Part shown: positions 1 through 9,128 of the stretch, piece by piece
Layout: each line of letters opens with the position of its first letter
Numbering within the stretch: position 1 is the first letter of the stretch
Translations under genes and position numbers: made by a program
DNA from: DATBLE01 sp963808815
GTDB taxonomy: Bacteria > Actinomycetota > Thermoleophilia > Gaiellales > Gaiellaceae
Length of the DNA stretch: 64,000 nucleotides
Reading direction: 5' to 3'
Assembly (NCBI GenBank): GCA_963808815.1
Contig: CAWEGI010000004.1
Coordinates: 109,527 to 173,526 of the forward strand
The notes under the pieces: model-generated
The model's database searches: none
The model's input: the letters and a program-made list of their open reading frames with translations, nothing else
Told to the model about the DNA's origin: nothing

Positions 1-1028
1 CCGCGGACGGGCGTGGGGAACTACATCCGCGGGTCACTGGCGGGGCTGGTCGAGGCGGCGGGCGACCCGAGCACGAGGTCGTTCCCTTCGCGCCGACCAG
101 TCCGCAGGGGAAGCGGCGGATCCCGGAGGCGCTCGCCGGCATCCCGGTGGAGCCGCGCCTTCGGTTTCTGCCCTTCGCGCACCACTGGCGCCAGGCCTGG
201 AGCCGCGTCGGCCGGCCGCCGGTCGAGCGGTTCCTCGGGACCGATCGACGTGCTGCACTTCTCGGACTGGATGTATCCGCCGCAGCGCGGCGGCATCCGC
301 TCGACGATGGTCCACGACCTCGTTCCGCTGCGGTTCCCGGAGTGGGTCCAGGCCCGCACGAAGCGGATGCACGGAGCGAAGTACCGAAATGCTGCGCACT
401 CCTGCGATGTCCTGTTCGTCAACTCCGTAGTTCACGAAGGGCGAGGTGGTCGAGCTGCTCGGCGTCGCGCCGGAGAAGGTGGTGGTCGCCTACCCGGGTG
501 TGGAGATCGCGGCCGAGGGGCCTCGCGCCGATCTCGGCCGCCCCTACCTCCTCACCGTGGCGACGCTCGAGCCGCGCAAGAACCTCGAGACGCTGCTCGC
601 CGCGCCGCTACCGGACGGCCACGCGCTCGCCGTCGTCGGCGCGGAAGGCTGGGGGCCGCAGCCGTCGCTCGACCGCCCCGACGTGATCCGGCTCGGCTAC
701 GTGGACGACGACGAGCTCGGGCGCCTCTACCGGGGCGCCGCCGCGTTCGTCTACCCGTCGCGTTTCGAGGGGTTCGGCATTCCGATCGTCGAGGCGATGG
801 CGGCCGGCGTGCCGGTCGTCGCCTCCGCCCATCCGTCGATGGACGAGGCCGCCGGCGACGCCGCCGTGCGTGCCGACCCGAACGACCCGGAGGCGATCGG
901 GGCCGCGCGTCGAGGAGGCGCTGCGCGGCCGTGACGGGCTCGTCCCGCGCGGGCTGGCGCACGCGAAGCGCTTCCGCTGGGACGAGACCGGCCGCGTCAT
1001 GCTCCAGGCGTTCTCCGCATGCGCGTAG
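1..1028 (+). CDS. Glycosyltransferase family 4, 5'-partial and frame-disrupted
   Basis: A retaining GT-B sugar transferase that would act on a lipid-linked or secreted glycan in the cytoplasm. Pieces of one protein can be read by changing frame about four times (near 60, 238, 435 and 905). They include an N-terminal TGVGNYIRG loop, the MVHDLVPLRFPEW segment, the LEPRKNLETL nucleotide-sugar motif and the C-terminal FEGFGIPIVEAMAAG donor-site motif with its two glutamates. The last codons overlap the next gene start by 10 bp, as expected in an operon. The 5' end lies outside the window. The breaks are single-base and the coding quality between them is intact, so sequence error is more likely than decay, though a pseudogene is possible. 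Confidence 0.72.
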
Positions 1029-1972
1029 GCCTCGACACCTCGCCGCTCGTCCAGACGCAGGCCGGGACGGCCCGCTACATCCGAGCGCTGCTCGCCCACA
1101 ACGAGTACGAGCGGTTCTCCTGGGGCGGGCGCACGCGACCGGCGACGATCGTCCGCGATGCCTGGTGGTACCCGCACGGTCTACCGCGGGAGGCCCGCGG
1201 TCTCGACGTCCTGCACTGCCCGACGTTCCGCGGCCCTGTACGCAGCCGCGTCCCGATGGTAGTAACCGTCCACGACCTCGCCGTCCTGCGCCACCCGGAG
1301 ACGTTCAACCAGTGGACGCGGCGCTACAGCCGCTTTGTCGTCCCCAGGGTGGCGCGGGCGGCGAGGCGCGTGATCGCGGTCTCCGAGTTCACCCGCGGCG
1401 AGATCGTCGAGCTGCTCGGCGTTCCCGCCGAACGGATCGACGTGATCCCGAACGCGGTCGGCCCACCGTTCGTCGCGGACGGCCCCGCGGCGGAGGGCGA
1501 CTATGTGCTCGCCGTCGGGACGCTCGAGCCGCGCAAGAACCTGTACGCCGCCCAGCAGGCTGCCCGGTGGCTGGCTGCTCCCCTCAGAGTCGTGGGGGCG
1601 CGTGGCTGGGGCGGTGTTCAGGTCGATGGGTGGCTGGGTCGGGTCTCCGACGACGAGCTCGCCGCGCTCTACCGGGGCGCGCGCTGCCTCGTGTACCCGT
1701 CGCTGTACGAGGGCTTCGGCATCCCGGTGCTGGAGGCGATGGCCTGCGGCACGCCGGTCGTCACGAGCGCGGGCGGAGCCACGGAGGAGGTCGCGGGCGG
1801 AGCAGCGGTGCTGGTCGATCCACGCGACCCGGCGTCGATCGCGGCGGGTATCGAGGAGGCGGCGGCACGGCGCGACGAGCTGCGAGCCCGAGGTCTGGAG
1901 CGGGCGGAGCAGTTCACCTGGAAGCGGATGGCGACGGAGACCCGGGCCGTGTACGAGCGGGCAGCCGCATGA
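1019..1972 (+). CDS. Glycosyltransferase family 4
   Basis: A 317-residue GT-B glycosyltransferase of the WbaZ/mannosyltransferase-like GT4 type, expected to add a sugar from a nucleotide donor to a surface glycan. Visible motifs are MRVGLDTSPL at the N terminus, TVHDLAVLRHPE around residue 83, GTLEPRKN near 168 and YEGFGIPVLEAMACG in the C-terminal Rossmann half, which carries the E-x7-E donor-binding glutamates. It starts at ATG inside the end of the preceding transferase and ends in an ATGA overlap with the next one, so translation is coupled. Donor and acceptor cannot be read from the sequence. Confidence 0.88.
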   Translation: MRVGLDTSPLVQTQAGTARYIRALLAHNEYERFSWGGRTRPATIVRDAWWYPHGLPREARGLDVLHCPTFRGPVRSRVPMVVTVHDLAVLRHPETFNQWTRRYSRFVVPRVARAARRVIAVSEFTRGEIVELLGVPAERIDVIPNAVGPPFVADGPAAEGDYVLAVGTLEPRKNLYAAQQAARWLAAPLRVVGARGWGGVQVDGWLGRVSDDELAALYRGARCLVYPSLYEGFGIPVLEAMACGTPVVTSAGGATEEVAGGAAVLVDPRDPASIAAGIEEAAARRDELRARGLERAEQFTWKRMATETRAVYERAAA

Positions 1973-3033
1973 CGCCCAAGCCGCTCGTCATGATCGACGC
2001 GGACGTGCTCGGCCGGCAGCGCACCGGGGACGAGACCTACGTCGAGAACCTGCTGCGCCGGCTTCCCGAGCTGGGCGGCGACGACTTCCGCTTCGCAGCG
2101 ATCACGCGACATCCGGAACTCGTACCCGACGGTGTGGAACCGATCCGCGTCGCCACCGGCTCGCAGGAACTGCGGATGGCCTGGTCGGTGCCGCGGCTGC
2201 TCCGCCGGCTGCGGCCGGCGCTCGCGCACTTCCAGCACGCTCTCCCGTTCCGATGCCCGTGTCCGACGGTCGTGACGATCCACGATCTCTCGTTCGAGCG
2301 CGATCCGCGGGCGATGAGCCGGCGCGACCGGTTCGTCTTCAAGCGCGTGGTCCCACGCGCGGCCCGCGCGGCGAAGCGCGTGATCGCCGTGAGCGAGCGG
2401 ACGAAACGCGACCTGGTCGACCTCTACGGCGTCCCGCCCGACCGGATCGCCGTGACGCCGCACGGTGTCGATCCCGCCTTCGGGCCTTTTCGCAGCGTCG
2501 CCGGGCAGAGCCCGTCGACGCGCACGGAAGGCTTGGGCGAGGTCGCCGGCCGCGGCTACCTGCTGTACGTCGGCGCGGTGCAGGCGCGGAAGGATCCGCT
2601 CGCTGCCGCGCGCGCCGCGCGGGACATCGGGCTCCCCCTCGTGGTGGTAGGACCGGAGCGGGAGCCGGAGCTGGCGCGCGAGCTGGCAGGACTCGGCGCC
2701 GACGTTCGCGGCTACGTCGACAAGGACGAGCTCGCCGGCCTCTACCGCGGGGCGGCCGCACTCGTACTCCCCTCCCGCTACGAGGGGTTCGGGCTGCCGG
2801 TGCTGGAGGCGATGGCCTCGGGCCTGCCGGTGGTCGCGGCGGACGAGCCCGCCCTGCGCGAGGTCGCGGGTGACGCCGCCGTCTACTCCGACGGCGACCT
2901 CGCCGCGGCGATCCGCATCGCGCTCGCCGATCGCGATCGCCTCGTCGCCGCCGGGCTGGAGCGGGCGAAGGCGTTCAGCTGGGATGAGACTGCCCGCCGC
3001 ACGCTCGCCCTCTACCGCGAGGCGCTGGCGTGA
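1969..3033 (+). CDS. Glycosyltransferase family 4
   Basis: The third consecutive GT4 enzyme, 354 residues, starting at the ATG of an ATGA overlap with the upstream gene. It has the N-terminal half with a VTIHDLSFERDP segment, a PHGVDPAF linker between the two Rossmann domains, YVGAVQARKDP, and YEGFGLPVLEAMASG with the donor-site glutamates. It is clearly paralogous to its two upstream neighbours, suggesting that the operon builds a repeating or branched glycan by successive additions. It ends in a GTGA overlap with a family-2 transferase. The sugar specificity is unknown. Confidence 0.88.
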   Translation: MTPKPLVMIDADVLGRQRTGDETYVENLLRRLPELGGDDFRFAAITRHPELVPDGVEPIRVATGSQELRMAWSVPRLLRRLRPALAHFQHALPFRCPCPTVVTIHDLSFERDPRAMSRRDRFVFKRVVPRAARAAKRVIAVSERTKRDLVDLYGVPPDRIAVTPHGVDPAFGPFRSVAGQSPSTRTEGLGEVAGRGYLLYVGAVQARKDPLAAARAARDIGLPLVVVGPEREPELARELAGLGADVRGYVDKDELAGLYRGAAALVLPSRYEGFGLPVLEAMASGLPVVAADEPALREVAGDAAVYSDGDLAAAIRIALADRDRLVAAGLERAKAFSWDETARRTLALYREALA

Positions 3034-3785
3034 TCTCCGCAATCGTCGTCTCGCACGGGCACCGGGAGGAACTGGCCGAGTCTCTGCCGGCCCTCGCCCC
3101 TCAGGTCGACGGGATCGTCCTGGTCGCGAACGTGCCTGGCAGCCTCCCTGACGACACCCACGGTGCGCGGCTGATCGAGAACGCAACGCCGCTCGGCTAT
3201 GCCGCCAACCTGAACCGCGCCATCGCGGAGACGACCGGTGAGCTCGTCCTGGTCAACAACCCGGACGCCGTCCCCGAGCCCGGCGCCGTCGTCGTCCTCG
3301 CCGAGTTCATGAACGGGCACGCCCGTTGTGGGATCGCCGGCCCGCGTCTGGTGAACCCCGACGGCTCGTGGCAGGCGTCCCGGCGGCGCTTTCCGACGCT
3401 CGGCGGCACGCTCGTCCGTCGGACACCGCTCCGTCGAGTCTTCCCGCCGCTCGAGCGCCAGCGCTCGCATTACGAGCTCGACGAGCGGCCGACGGAGCCG
3501 GTCGAGGCCGACTGGATGCTCGGCGGCTCGCTCCTCCTTCGCCGCTCGATGCTCGACGAGCTCGGCGGCTACGACGCCGGTTTCCGGATGTACGGCGAGG
3601 AGATCGACCTCTGCTACCGCGCTGCGAAGGCGGGCTGGGAGCGCTGGTACGTCCCCCAGGCGGTCGTCCGCCACCGCTGGGACGCGCTCACGGACCAGAC
3701 CTTCTGGACGCGCCGAACCCTGTGGCACTGGCGGTCGATTCTGCGCTTCGTGCGCAAGCATCCCGAGCGGCTGTTCGCGCGGTGA
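3030..3785 (+). CDS. Glycosyltransferase family 2 (rhamnosyltransferase-like)
   Basis: An inverting GT-A transferase of 251 residues resembling WbbL/RfbF-type rhamnosyltransferases. It opens with the short GT2 strand SAIVVSHGH, has LVNNPDA as the DxD-like metal/nucleotide site around residue 73, and the acceptor-side motif GYDAGFRMYGEEIDLCYR near residue 185, with the ExxDLC signature typical of the WbbL group. The start is GTG within a GTGA overlap, so it is translationally coupled to the GT4 gene. It would transfer a deoxysugar or hexose in the same surface-glycan pathway. Confidence 0.87.
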   Translation: MISAIVVSHGHREELAESLPALAPQVDGIVLVANVPGSLPDDTHGARLIENATPLGYAANLNRAIAETTGELVLVNNPDAVPEPGAVVVLAEFMNGHARCGIAGPRLVNPDGSWQASRRRFPTLGGTLVRRTPLRRVFPPLERQRSHYELDERPTEPVEADWMLGGSLLLRRSMLDELGGYDAGFRMYGEEIDLCYRAAKAGWERWYVPQAVVRHRWDALTDQTFWTRRTLWHWRSILRFVRKHPERLFAR

Positions 3786-4438
3786 CGGACGAAGCCGAAC
3801 GCACGGGCGACAGCGAAGCCGGCGGCATGGGTGCGAGGCGAGGTCGTGACGCCGACGGTGTCGCCACCTGGACCGAACGGGAGTACGCCGACCCGGTTCC
3901 GTACCTACGTCATCGCGCCGAGCTGATCCGCTCGCTCGGGCCGCCGCTCGAGGACGGCGATCGGCTCGTCGACCTCGCCTGCGGAGACGGGGGACTGGCC
4001 GACTTCCTGCCGGGGATCGAGTACGTCGGCGTCGACGCCGATCCGCGGATGGTGGAGGAGGCGGCGTCGAAGGGCAGGACGATCGCCCACGCCGACCTGA
4101 ACGACTTCACGCCCGACCGCCCCGTCGCTGCCACCACGCTCTTCCGCGCGCTGTACTACGCGCGGGACCGCCGCTCGTTCTTCCGGCATGCGGCCGGCTA
4201 CACGACGAAGAAGGTCGTCTTCGACCTCAACCCGCGGCAGTACCGGGTCGACGACGTGCTCGACGAGCTGCGCGGCGCCGGCTGGGCGAGTGCCTCCCTG
4301 CGGCCCTTCTTGGTGCCGCAGACGCGCGCGCTGCCCGGCCCGCTCGGGGCCGCGCTGGTCCTCGCGGAGAGAAGCGGGCCGGCGGCGAGGCTCGCCCTCC
4401 GCTACCGCTTCACGTACCTGGTCGCGGCCTGGCGCTGA
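3782..4438 (+). CDS. Class I SAM-dependent methyltransferase
   Basis: A 218-residue methyltransferase with the Rossmann motif I LVDLACGDGGLADFL around residue 63 and the acidic ribose-binding VGVDADP strand about 20 residues later. It has no extra domain. It is the last gene of the glycosyltransferase operon, beginning at GTG in a GTGA overlap. By context it could methylate a sugar or a lipid-linked glycan intermediate, which is inference. The first about 30 residues are low-complexity and charged, so a later start is possible, but the overlap favours this one. Confidence 0.8.
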   Translation: MTDEAERTGDSEAGGMGARRGRDADGVATWTEREYADPVPYLRHRAELIRSLGPPLEDGDRLVDLACGDGGLADFLPGIEYVGVDADPRMVEEAASKGRTIAHADLNDFTPDRPVAATTLFRALYYARDRRSFFRHAAGYTTKKVVFDLNPRQYRVDDVLDELRGAGWASASLRPFLVPQTRALPGPLGAALVLAERSGPAARLALRYRFTYLVAAWR

Positions 4439-4439
4439 G

Positions 4440-4877
4440 TCAGCGTGCGCGGAGGCGGAGCTTCGGGCTCGTGACGTTCGGGTGCTTGCCGTAGTCCGCG
4501 ATCACGATGTAGAGGCCGCCGAGCCGCGGCGTGTACGGGATCCGGAAGACGCCGGCGCCACGGCCTCTGACCTTCCCGGTCCACACCTGCCGGTAGGTGC
4601 GGTTCACGCAGCGCTGGACGCGGAATCCGACCTGCCAGCCGGCCCGCTTCGGGACGGGCTTGACGGCGCCGACCATGGTCAGCCGGACTCCGCGGGAGAC
4701 GGCCGAATACGGGTCGGGATGGGCGTCGCCGCACTTGCCCGAGGCCTTCGGGTGCGTTCCGGGGAGCGTCAGGGAGACCGTCGGGCCGGTGGCGGCGGCA
4801 ACGGCTGCGGCGACGACCAGTGCCAGAAGGGCGGCCCCGAGGGCGATCGCAGGCGCACGAAACGAGCTGGTGTCCAG
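4440..4877 (-). CDS. Small secreted protein, start unresolved
   Basis: Convergent with the methyltransferase. The readable frame encodes a hydrophobic signal-like stretch (IALGAALLALVVAAAVAAA), then about 110 residues with two cysteines and basic residues, ending in KLRLRAR. No ATG, GTG or TTG lies in frame before the signal peptide. The nearest candidate is a CTG codon at 4877; alternatively one base is lost near the start. I do not recognise the family. The following gene upstream on the same strand is a membrane glycosyltransferase, so a cell-envelope role is possible. Confidence that a secreted protein is encoded is moderate; the start is a guess. Confidence 0.45.
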   Translation of the reverse strand: MDTSSFRAPAIALGAALLALVVAAAVAAATGPTVSLTLPGTHPKASGKCGDAHPDPYSAVSRGVRLTMVGAVKPVPKRAGWQVGFRVQRCVNRTYRQVWTGKVRGRGAGVFRIPYTPRLGGLYIVIADYGKHPNVTSPKLRLRAR

Positions 4878-4932
4878 GCACGACTCGAAACTTACCGGGC
4901 GACTGTTACGCGACCGTAAAGGCAGCCGAGCG

Positions 4933-7206
4933 TCACTGCTGCTCGAACCCGTACGAGACCTGGGCGCCGAGCCTCCGGCGGTCGCCGCCGCCGAAGTCGT
5001 GCGGGGAGAAGGTCGGCGCGATGGTCAACTCGACGCGGGTGCGCGGCCCAGCGTCGACTCTGAACACGCGCGTCTTCCCGCTGTGCACGGTCCAGCGCAG
5101 AACCTGCGAGACCTTCCCCAGCGCCGGCTGCTTGTCCGGGCCGCGGATGAGGCGGCCGACCTTGATCGTCACGTTGCCCGGCTTGTCCGTTCCCTGCCAG
5201 CCTGCGCGCGAGACGATGATCTTGATCCTGCCCCGCTTGCCGCCCGGGGTGGAGAACTGGTTGTAGGCGCTGAACGCGGGGGCGTCCTGCGGGGCGCCGA
5301 ACGTGGGCGTCACCCAGCCGTCCGGCTCGATTCCGGTCGGCGTGCTGGCCAGACGGAGGGGCGGGTCGATCCTCAGCAGCCGCCACGGCGCCGGCGCCAC
5401 GACCACCTTGTGGATCGGGAAGCCGAACTCGTCCTCCTTGATCACGGACTGCACCTGCGGGCGAACGAGGTCCTTGCCCTGGACCGCGATATCCGCGTCC
5501 GCGACCATGTAGTCGACTCCCGGCGGCGCCCCGGTGGGGATCGACTTGCCGGTGAGTAGGCCGTCCGGCCCGGCGTCGGGCGTGACGTAGCCGGGTGCCT
5601 GCCGGCCCGGCGGCGGCGCCGTGCCGTCGAGGCTCCAGACGTAGCTCAGCCCCCGGTTCCAGAACTCCATCAGCCAGATTCCCTGCGGGTCGGTGATCTT
5701 CTGCCCGAGATAGATCGTCGGCTTCCCGGCGGTTGCGTCGTCGATCCAGGTGGGCGGGGTGGGGAAGTTCCGAAGCAGGTTCTTCGAGAAGTTGTTGGTG
5801 CCGTTCGACGCCGAGACCTCGCCGGCCACGTTCCACGCGATCACCAGCACGGCGGCGACGACCGTGATCCCGGTCCCGAGCCAATGTCGCCGTGCCACCG
5901 CGCGGAGCCCCGGCAGCAGCAGCAGCGCGATCGAGACCACGAGCACGACCGAGAGGAGGACCTTCACGTCGCCGTCGTCGAAGGCGAGGTCGCGGTTCGC
6001 CATCTGGACGATTGCGAGCCCGAGCGCGTCGGCGTACGGGAAGAGGTCGAGCTGGAAGGGGGTGGTCAGGATGACGTAGAGGACGAAGCCGGCGCTGGCG
6101 GCCAGCGCGACGAGGTTCAGGCGCCGCCGCTGAAACGCGAGCCCCGTGGCGACGAACAGCAGCGGCGCGAGGTAGATGAGGTTGCGCTCCTCCACCACCG
6201 TCGAGAACACCGTGGAGAGGTAGGCGGCCTTCACCGCCGTGTAGAGGCCGAAGACGACGACGGAGGCGGAGGTGAGAGCGACGAACACGCGCAGCTCGCG
6301 CGTCCACGGCACCCCCTTCGGGCGCACGAGCGCCGCGAGGGAGATCACCGGCAGCAGCCCGACTCCGATCGAGAAGGCGCCGCCGGCCCAGAGGCCGTAC
6401 ACGATCATCCGGTGCCGGTAGTAGCCGGTCGCGACCAGCCAGGTCTGCGAGAAGGCGCCGACGCTGGCGCTGAAGACGATGATGCCGCCGATCGTCAGGA
6501 CGACGAAGCCGACCCAGTCCCACGCGCTCCAGCCGGCGCGCCAGCGCGTCATCGGATCGCTCGTCCAGGCGAGGAACAGTGCCGCGAGCACGTACGCGAC
6601 GATCAGGACCGCCAGCTGGCCGCGGATCAGCGTGGCGAGGAGCACCGAGATCGACGCTGCGATGTTCCAGCGCCAGGACCGCGTGACCAGACCCTTGGCG
6701 ATCAGCAGGAACGAGAGTGCGGCGGCGGGATAGGCGAGCGGCTCCTCGATCACGAACGACCCATATGCGAGAGATGGCCCCGCGACCGCCCCGATCGCGG
6801 CGAAGAGCGCCCAGAACCGCGAGACCACCATGCGGGCGAGCAGGTAGGTCGGGAAGATCGCCGCGGTCATCACGATCACGCCGAAGTACTTGATCGCCGA
6901 GTAGGCAGTGTGGACGTCGTGGATCCGCCAGAACGGCGCGATCGCGTAGGTGTAGAGCGTGTCGAAGGCGACCGAGTGGTGCCGCTCCGAGGCCCGTCCC
7001 GTCTCGGCGATGCTGCGCGCGATCTGGGTGTACTTGAGCTCGTCGGTGAAGAGCCACGGAGTCACGTGGCCGCGGGTCTGCCACCCGTAGAGAACGCTCA
7101 GCCAGAGGAAGGCGACGACGACCGGGATCGCATTCGTCAGCCGGTCCGCCCACGTCCTCTCGTCGGCGGCCGGGAGCTGCGTGGCGGCAGGCGCGGCCGC
7201 AGTCAT
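4933..7206 (-). CDS. GT-C-type membrane glycosyltransferase with C-terminal domain
   Basis: A 757-residue polytopic protein resembling the PMT/ArnT-like GT-C superfamily, which moves sugars from polyprenyl-phosphate donors on the outer face of the membrane. The first extracytoplasmic loop carries FTDELKYTQIAR (about residues 53-64); the acidic pair there matches the catalytic position of GT-C enzymes. About ten to eleven hydrophobic segments follow up to residue 445, then a roughly 300-residue soluble, probably extracytoplasmic region ending in a beta-rich segment. Its ATG overlaps the stop of the upstream phosphoglycosyl-transferase fusion (ATGA), so the two are co-expressed. The exact donor and acceptor are unknown. 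Confidence 0.75.
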   Translation of the reverse strand: MTAAAPAATQLPAADERTWADRLTNAIPVVVAFLWLSVLYGWQTRGHVTPWLFTDELKYTQIARSIAETGRASERHHSVAFDTLYTYAIAPFWRIHDVHTAYSAIKYFGVIVMTAAIFPTYLLARMVVSRFWALFAAIGAVAGPSLAYGSFVIEEPLAYPAAALSFLLIAKGLVTRSWRWNIAASISVLLATLIRGQLAVLIVAYVLAALFLAWTSDPMTRWRAGWSAWDWVGFVVLTIGGIIVFSASVGAFSQTWLVATGYYRHRMIVYGLWAGGAFSIGVGLLPVISLAALVRPKGVPWTRELRVFVALTSASVVVFGLYTAVKAAYLSTVFSTVVEERNLIYLAPLLFVATGLAFQRRRLNLVALAASAGFVLYVILTTPFQLDLFPYADALGLAIVQMANRDLAFDDGDVKVLLSVVLVVSIALLLLPGLRAVARRHWLGTGITVVAAVLVIAWNVAGEVSASNGTNNFSKNLLRNFPTPPTWIDDATAGKPTIYLGQKITDPQGIWLMEFWNRGLSYVWSLDGTAPPPGRQAPGYVTPDAGPDGLLTGKSIPTGAPPGVDYMVADADIAVQGKDLVRPQVQSVIKEDEFGFPIHKVVVAPAPWRLLRIDPPLRLASTPTGIEPDGWVTPTFGAPQDAPAFSAYNQFSTPGGKRGRIKIIVSRAGWQGTDKPGNVTIKVGRLIRGPDKQPALGKVSQVLRWTVHSGKTRVFRVDAGPRTRVELTIAPTFSPHDFGGGDRRRLGAQVSYGFEQQ

Positions 7207-9038
7207 GAGTGACCCTGCGCGGCGCCCAGCACCGCGACGGGGTCGAGGTCGGTCTCGCGCCGGACGAACCGGCAGGGGACATCGACGGCGGCGCAGGCAC
7301 GCACGACAGCGTCGAGACGGTCGGCGGGGGCCCGCGGGATGGTGACCAGCACCGTGTCGGGCCGGGCGGCGTCGAGGATCCGGTCGATGTCGAGCGTCCC
7401 GCCGCGGACGGGAACGCCGAGCAGCCGCCGGCGATGCAGGCGCGGGTCGTCGTCGACGAAGCCGACGACGCGCTCGCCGGGTGTCTCGCGGAGCTCGCGA
7501 AGCAGGCTCCGCCCCGAGCGGCCGGCACCGACGATCAGCGTCCGGCGGGCGTCGCGCTCGCGCAGCGTCGAGCGGGCCCGGAAGAGGGCGCGCTCGCCGA
7601 ACCTCGACGCACCGACCACAGGGATGCAGAGCAGCGCGTCGAGCACGAACACGCTGAACGGGAAGTCGCCGAGCGGCGTCGTCGCCACCACGATTCCCAC
7701 CGCTGCCAGTTCGGAGACGAGGACGCCGAGCACGATCGAGGCCGCCTCGCGTGAGCCGGCGAAGCGCCAGATCCCCTGGTAGAGGCCGAGGAGGATGAAT
7801 GCGATGTAGCGGGTGATGAGCACCGCGGGGAGGGCGACCGTGAAGACGTGCCGCTGGTACTGCGTGCCCATGCCCTGCACGATCAGGAGATAGGCGAAAG
7901 CGAAGCAGGCGCTGATCAGCACGAAGTCGAGCAGTACCTCGAGCAGCCGCCGCCGGTGGAGCACCACCGTTCGCAGCATCCAGCCACCCGGGACAGCCTC
8001 GGTCTCGGAGGTGCTGCCGCGCTCGAGGTCGACCAGGAAGCCGGCGAACTGGACGAGCAGCGCAAACGTGACCAGGACGCCGACCAGCGTGATCCTGTAG
8101 TCGCCGAGGACGGAATAGGCGAGCGAGGTCGCGCCGAGGCCGGCCGCGATCGCCGCCAGCAGAACGACGGTCTTCTGCTCCGACAGACCGCCCCGGACCA
8201 GCCGGTGCGAGGTGTGGTCCTTCCCACCCTGGTGGATCGGCCGGCGCTCGCGCATGCGCACCGCCGTCACGAGCGCAGTGTCGAGGATCGGCACGGCGAG
8301 GACGAGGATCGGCAACATCAGCGTGGCGACCGTCGTCTCGGCCACCTTCCAGCTGGTCGCGAGCCCGAGGGCGCCGAGTGTGAAGCCGAGCACCTGGCTG
8401 CCCGAGTCGCCCATGAAGACGAGCGCGGGCTTACCGGGGCGGAAGTTGAAGAGCAGGAAGCCGAGGCTGGCCAGGCCGAGGCTGAGCGAGAGGACGAGCA
8501 GCAGCCGCTCCTCGTGGACGGTGACGGCGTCGATGGCGAAGAAGACGGCGGCGATCAACGCGAGCGTCCCGGCCAGCCCGTCCATGTTGTCGAGCAGGTT
8601 GAAGGCGTTGGTCATCCCCACGAGCCAGAGCAGGCCGATGATCCAGGCGAGGACGTCGTTGGAGACGATCTCGACCGAGAGGCCGGAGGAAAGCGCGATC
8701 GCGGCCGCGCCGAACTGGGCGGCGAGCTTCATCGGTGCCGGCAGCGTGTAGACGTCGTCGACCAGCCCGACCGCGAAGAGCAGTGCGGCGCCGCCGAGGA
8801 CGCCGAGCAGCTCGCCATGGGCGTGCACGCCGCCGGCAGCGATCGCGGCGGCGATCCCGGCCGCGAGGCCCAGGAAGATGCCGACACCCCCGAAGGTCGG
8901 GGTGACGTGCTCGCTCCACCGCTCGCCCGTCGGGTGGGCGACGAGCCGTCGCGCGAGCGGCGAGTGGAGGAGCAACCAGATCACGAACGCGGCCACGGGC
9001 AGGGCGACCGCTGCTGCAGCGGCACTCACGCCGGACAC
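7203..9038 (-). CDS. WecA/MraY-type phosphoglycosyl transferase fused to FlaA1-like membrane and nucleotide-binding half
   Basis: A 611-residue fusion. Residues 1-335 are a polytopic polyprenyl-phosphate HexNAc-1-phosphate transferase: VDDVYTLP at 93-100, NAFNLLDNMDG at 144-154, FMGDSGSQ at 208-215 and the cytoplasmic GGKDHTSHRL at 271-280 are the diagnostic Asp/His motifs. Residues 355-490 add about four membrane spans and 495-600 a Rossmann fold with GAGRSG at 504-509. These resemble the N-terminal half of FlaA1/CapD polysaccharide proteins, without the catalytic SDR dehydratase domain. It would start glycan assembly on undecaprenyl phosphate. The start is GTG; the gene is first of a two-gene operon with the GT-C protein and is divergent from the methyltransferase at 9129. 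Confidence 0.85.
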   Translation of the reverse strand: MSGVSAAAAAVALPVAAFVIWLLLHSPLARRLVAHPTGERWSEHVTPTFGGVGIFLGLAAGIAAAIAAGGVHAHGELLGVLGGAALLFAVGLVDDVYTLPAPMKLAAQFGAAAIALSSGLSVEIVSNDVLAWIIGLLWLVGMTNAFNLLDNMDGLAGTLALIAAVFFAIDAVTVHEERLLLVLSLSLGLASLGFLLFNFRPGKPALVFMGDSGSQVLGFTLGALGLATSWKVAETTVATLMLPILVLAVPILDTALVTAVRMRERRPIHQGGKDHTSHRLVRGGLSEQKTVVLLAAIAAGLGATSLAYSVLGDYRITLVGVLVTFALLVQFAGFLVDLERGSTSETEAVPGGWMLRTVVLHRRRLLEVLLDFVLISACFAFAYLLIVQGMGTQYQRHVFTVALPAVLITRYIAFILLGLYQGIWRFAGSREAASIVLGVLVSELAAVGIVVATTPLGDFPFSVFVLDALLCIPVVGASRFGERALFRARSTLRERDARRTLIVGAGRSGRSLLRELRETPGERVVGFVDDDPRLHRRRLLGVPVRGGTLDIDRILDAARPDTVLVTIPRAPADRLDAVVRACAAVDVPCRFVRRETDLDPVAVLGAAQGHS

Positions 9039-9076
9039 GGTAACCGAGCGGTGTTAGACATTGATGAGCACAGAGC

Positions 9077-9107
9077 GGGACAGGTCGTCAGCCTGTCCCC
9101 GGTTCTT
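9077..9107 (+). terminator. Hairpin plus T-rich tract in the leader of the downstream gene
   Basis: GGGACAGG (9077-9084) pairs with CCTGTCCC (9092-9099) across a 7-nt loop and is followed by CGGTTCTTTTG. This is the shape of an intrinsic terminator on the + strand, yet the only + strand gene near it starts just downstream at 9129, while the upstream neighbour is divergent. It may be an attenuator or simply insulate against readthrough. No transcript evidence is available. Confidence 0.5.
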
Positions 9108-9128
9108 TTGTACGGAGATACTCACAGG

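Noticed and set aside
1..1028. Calling the first glycosyltransferase and other broken genes pseudogenes
   Set aside because: Breaks are single-base, conserved motifs are intact in all frames, and the same pattern hits essential genes such as hemE and hemH, so sequence error is the simpler reading.
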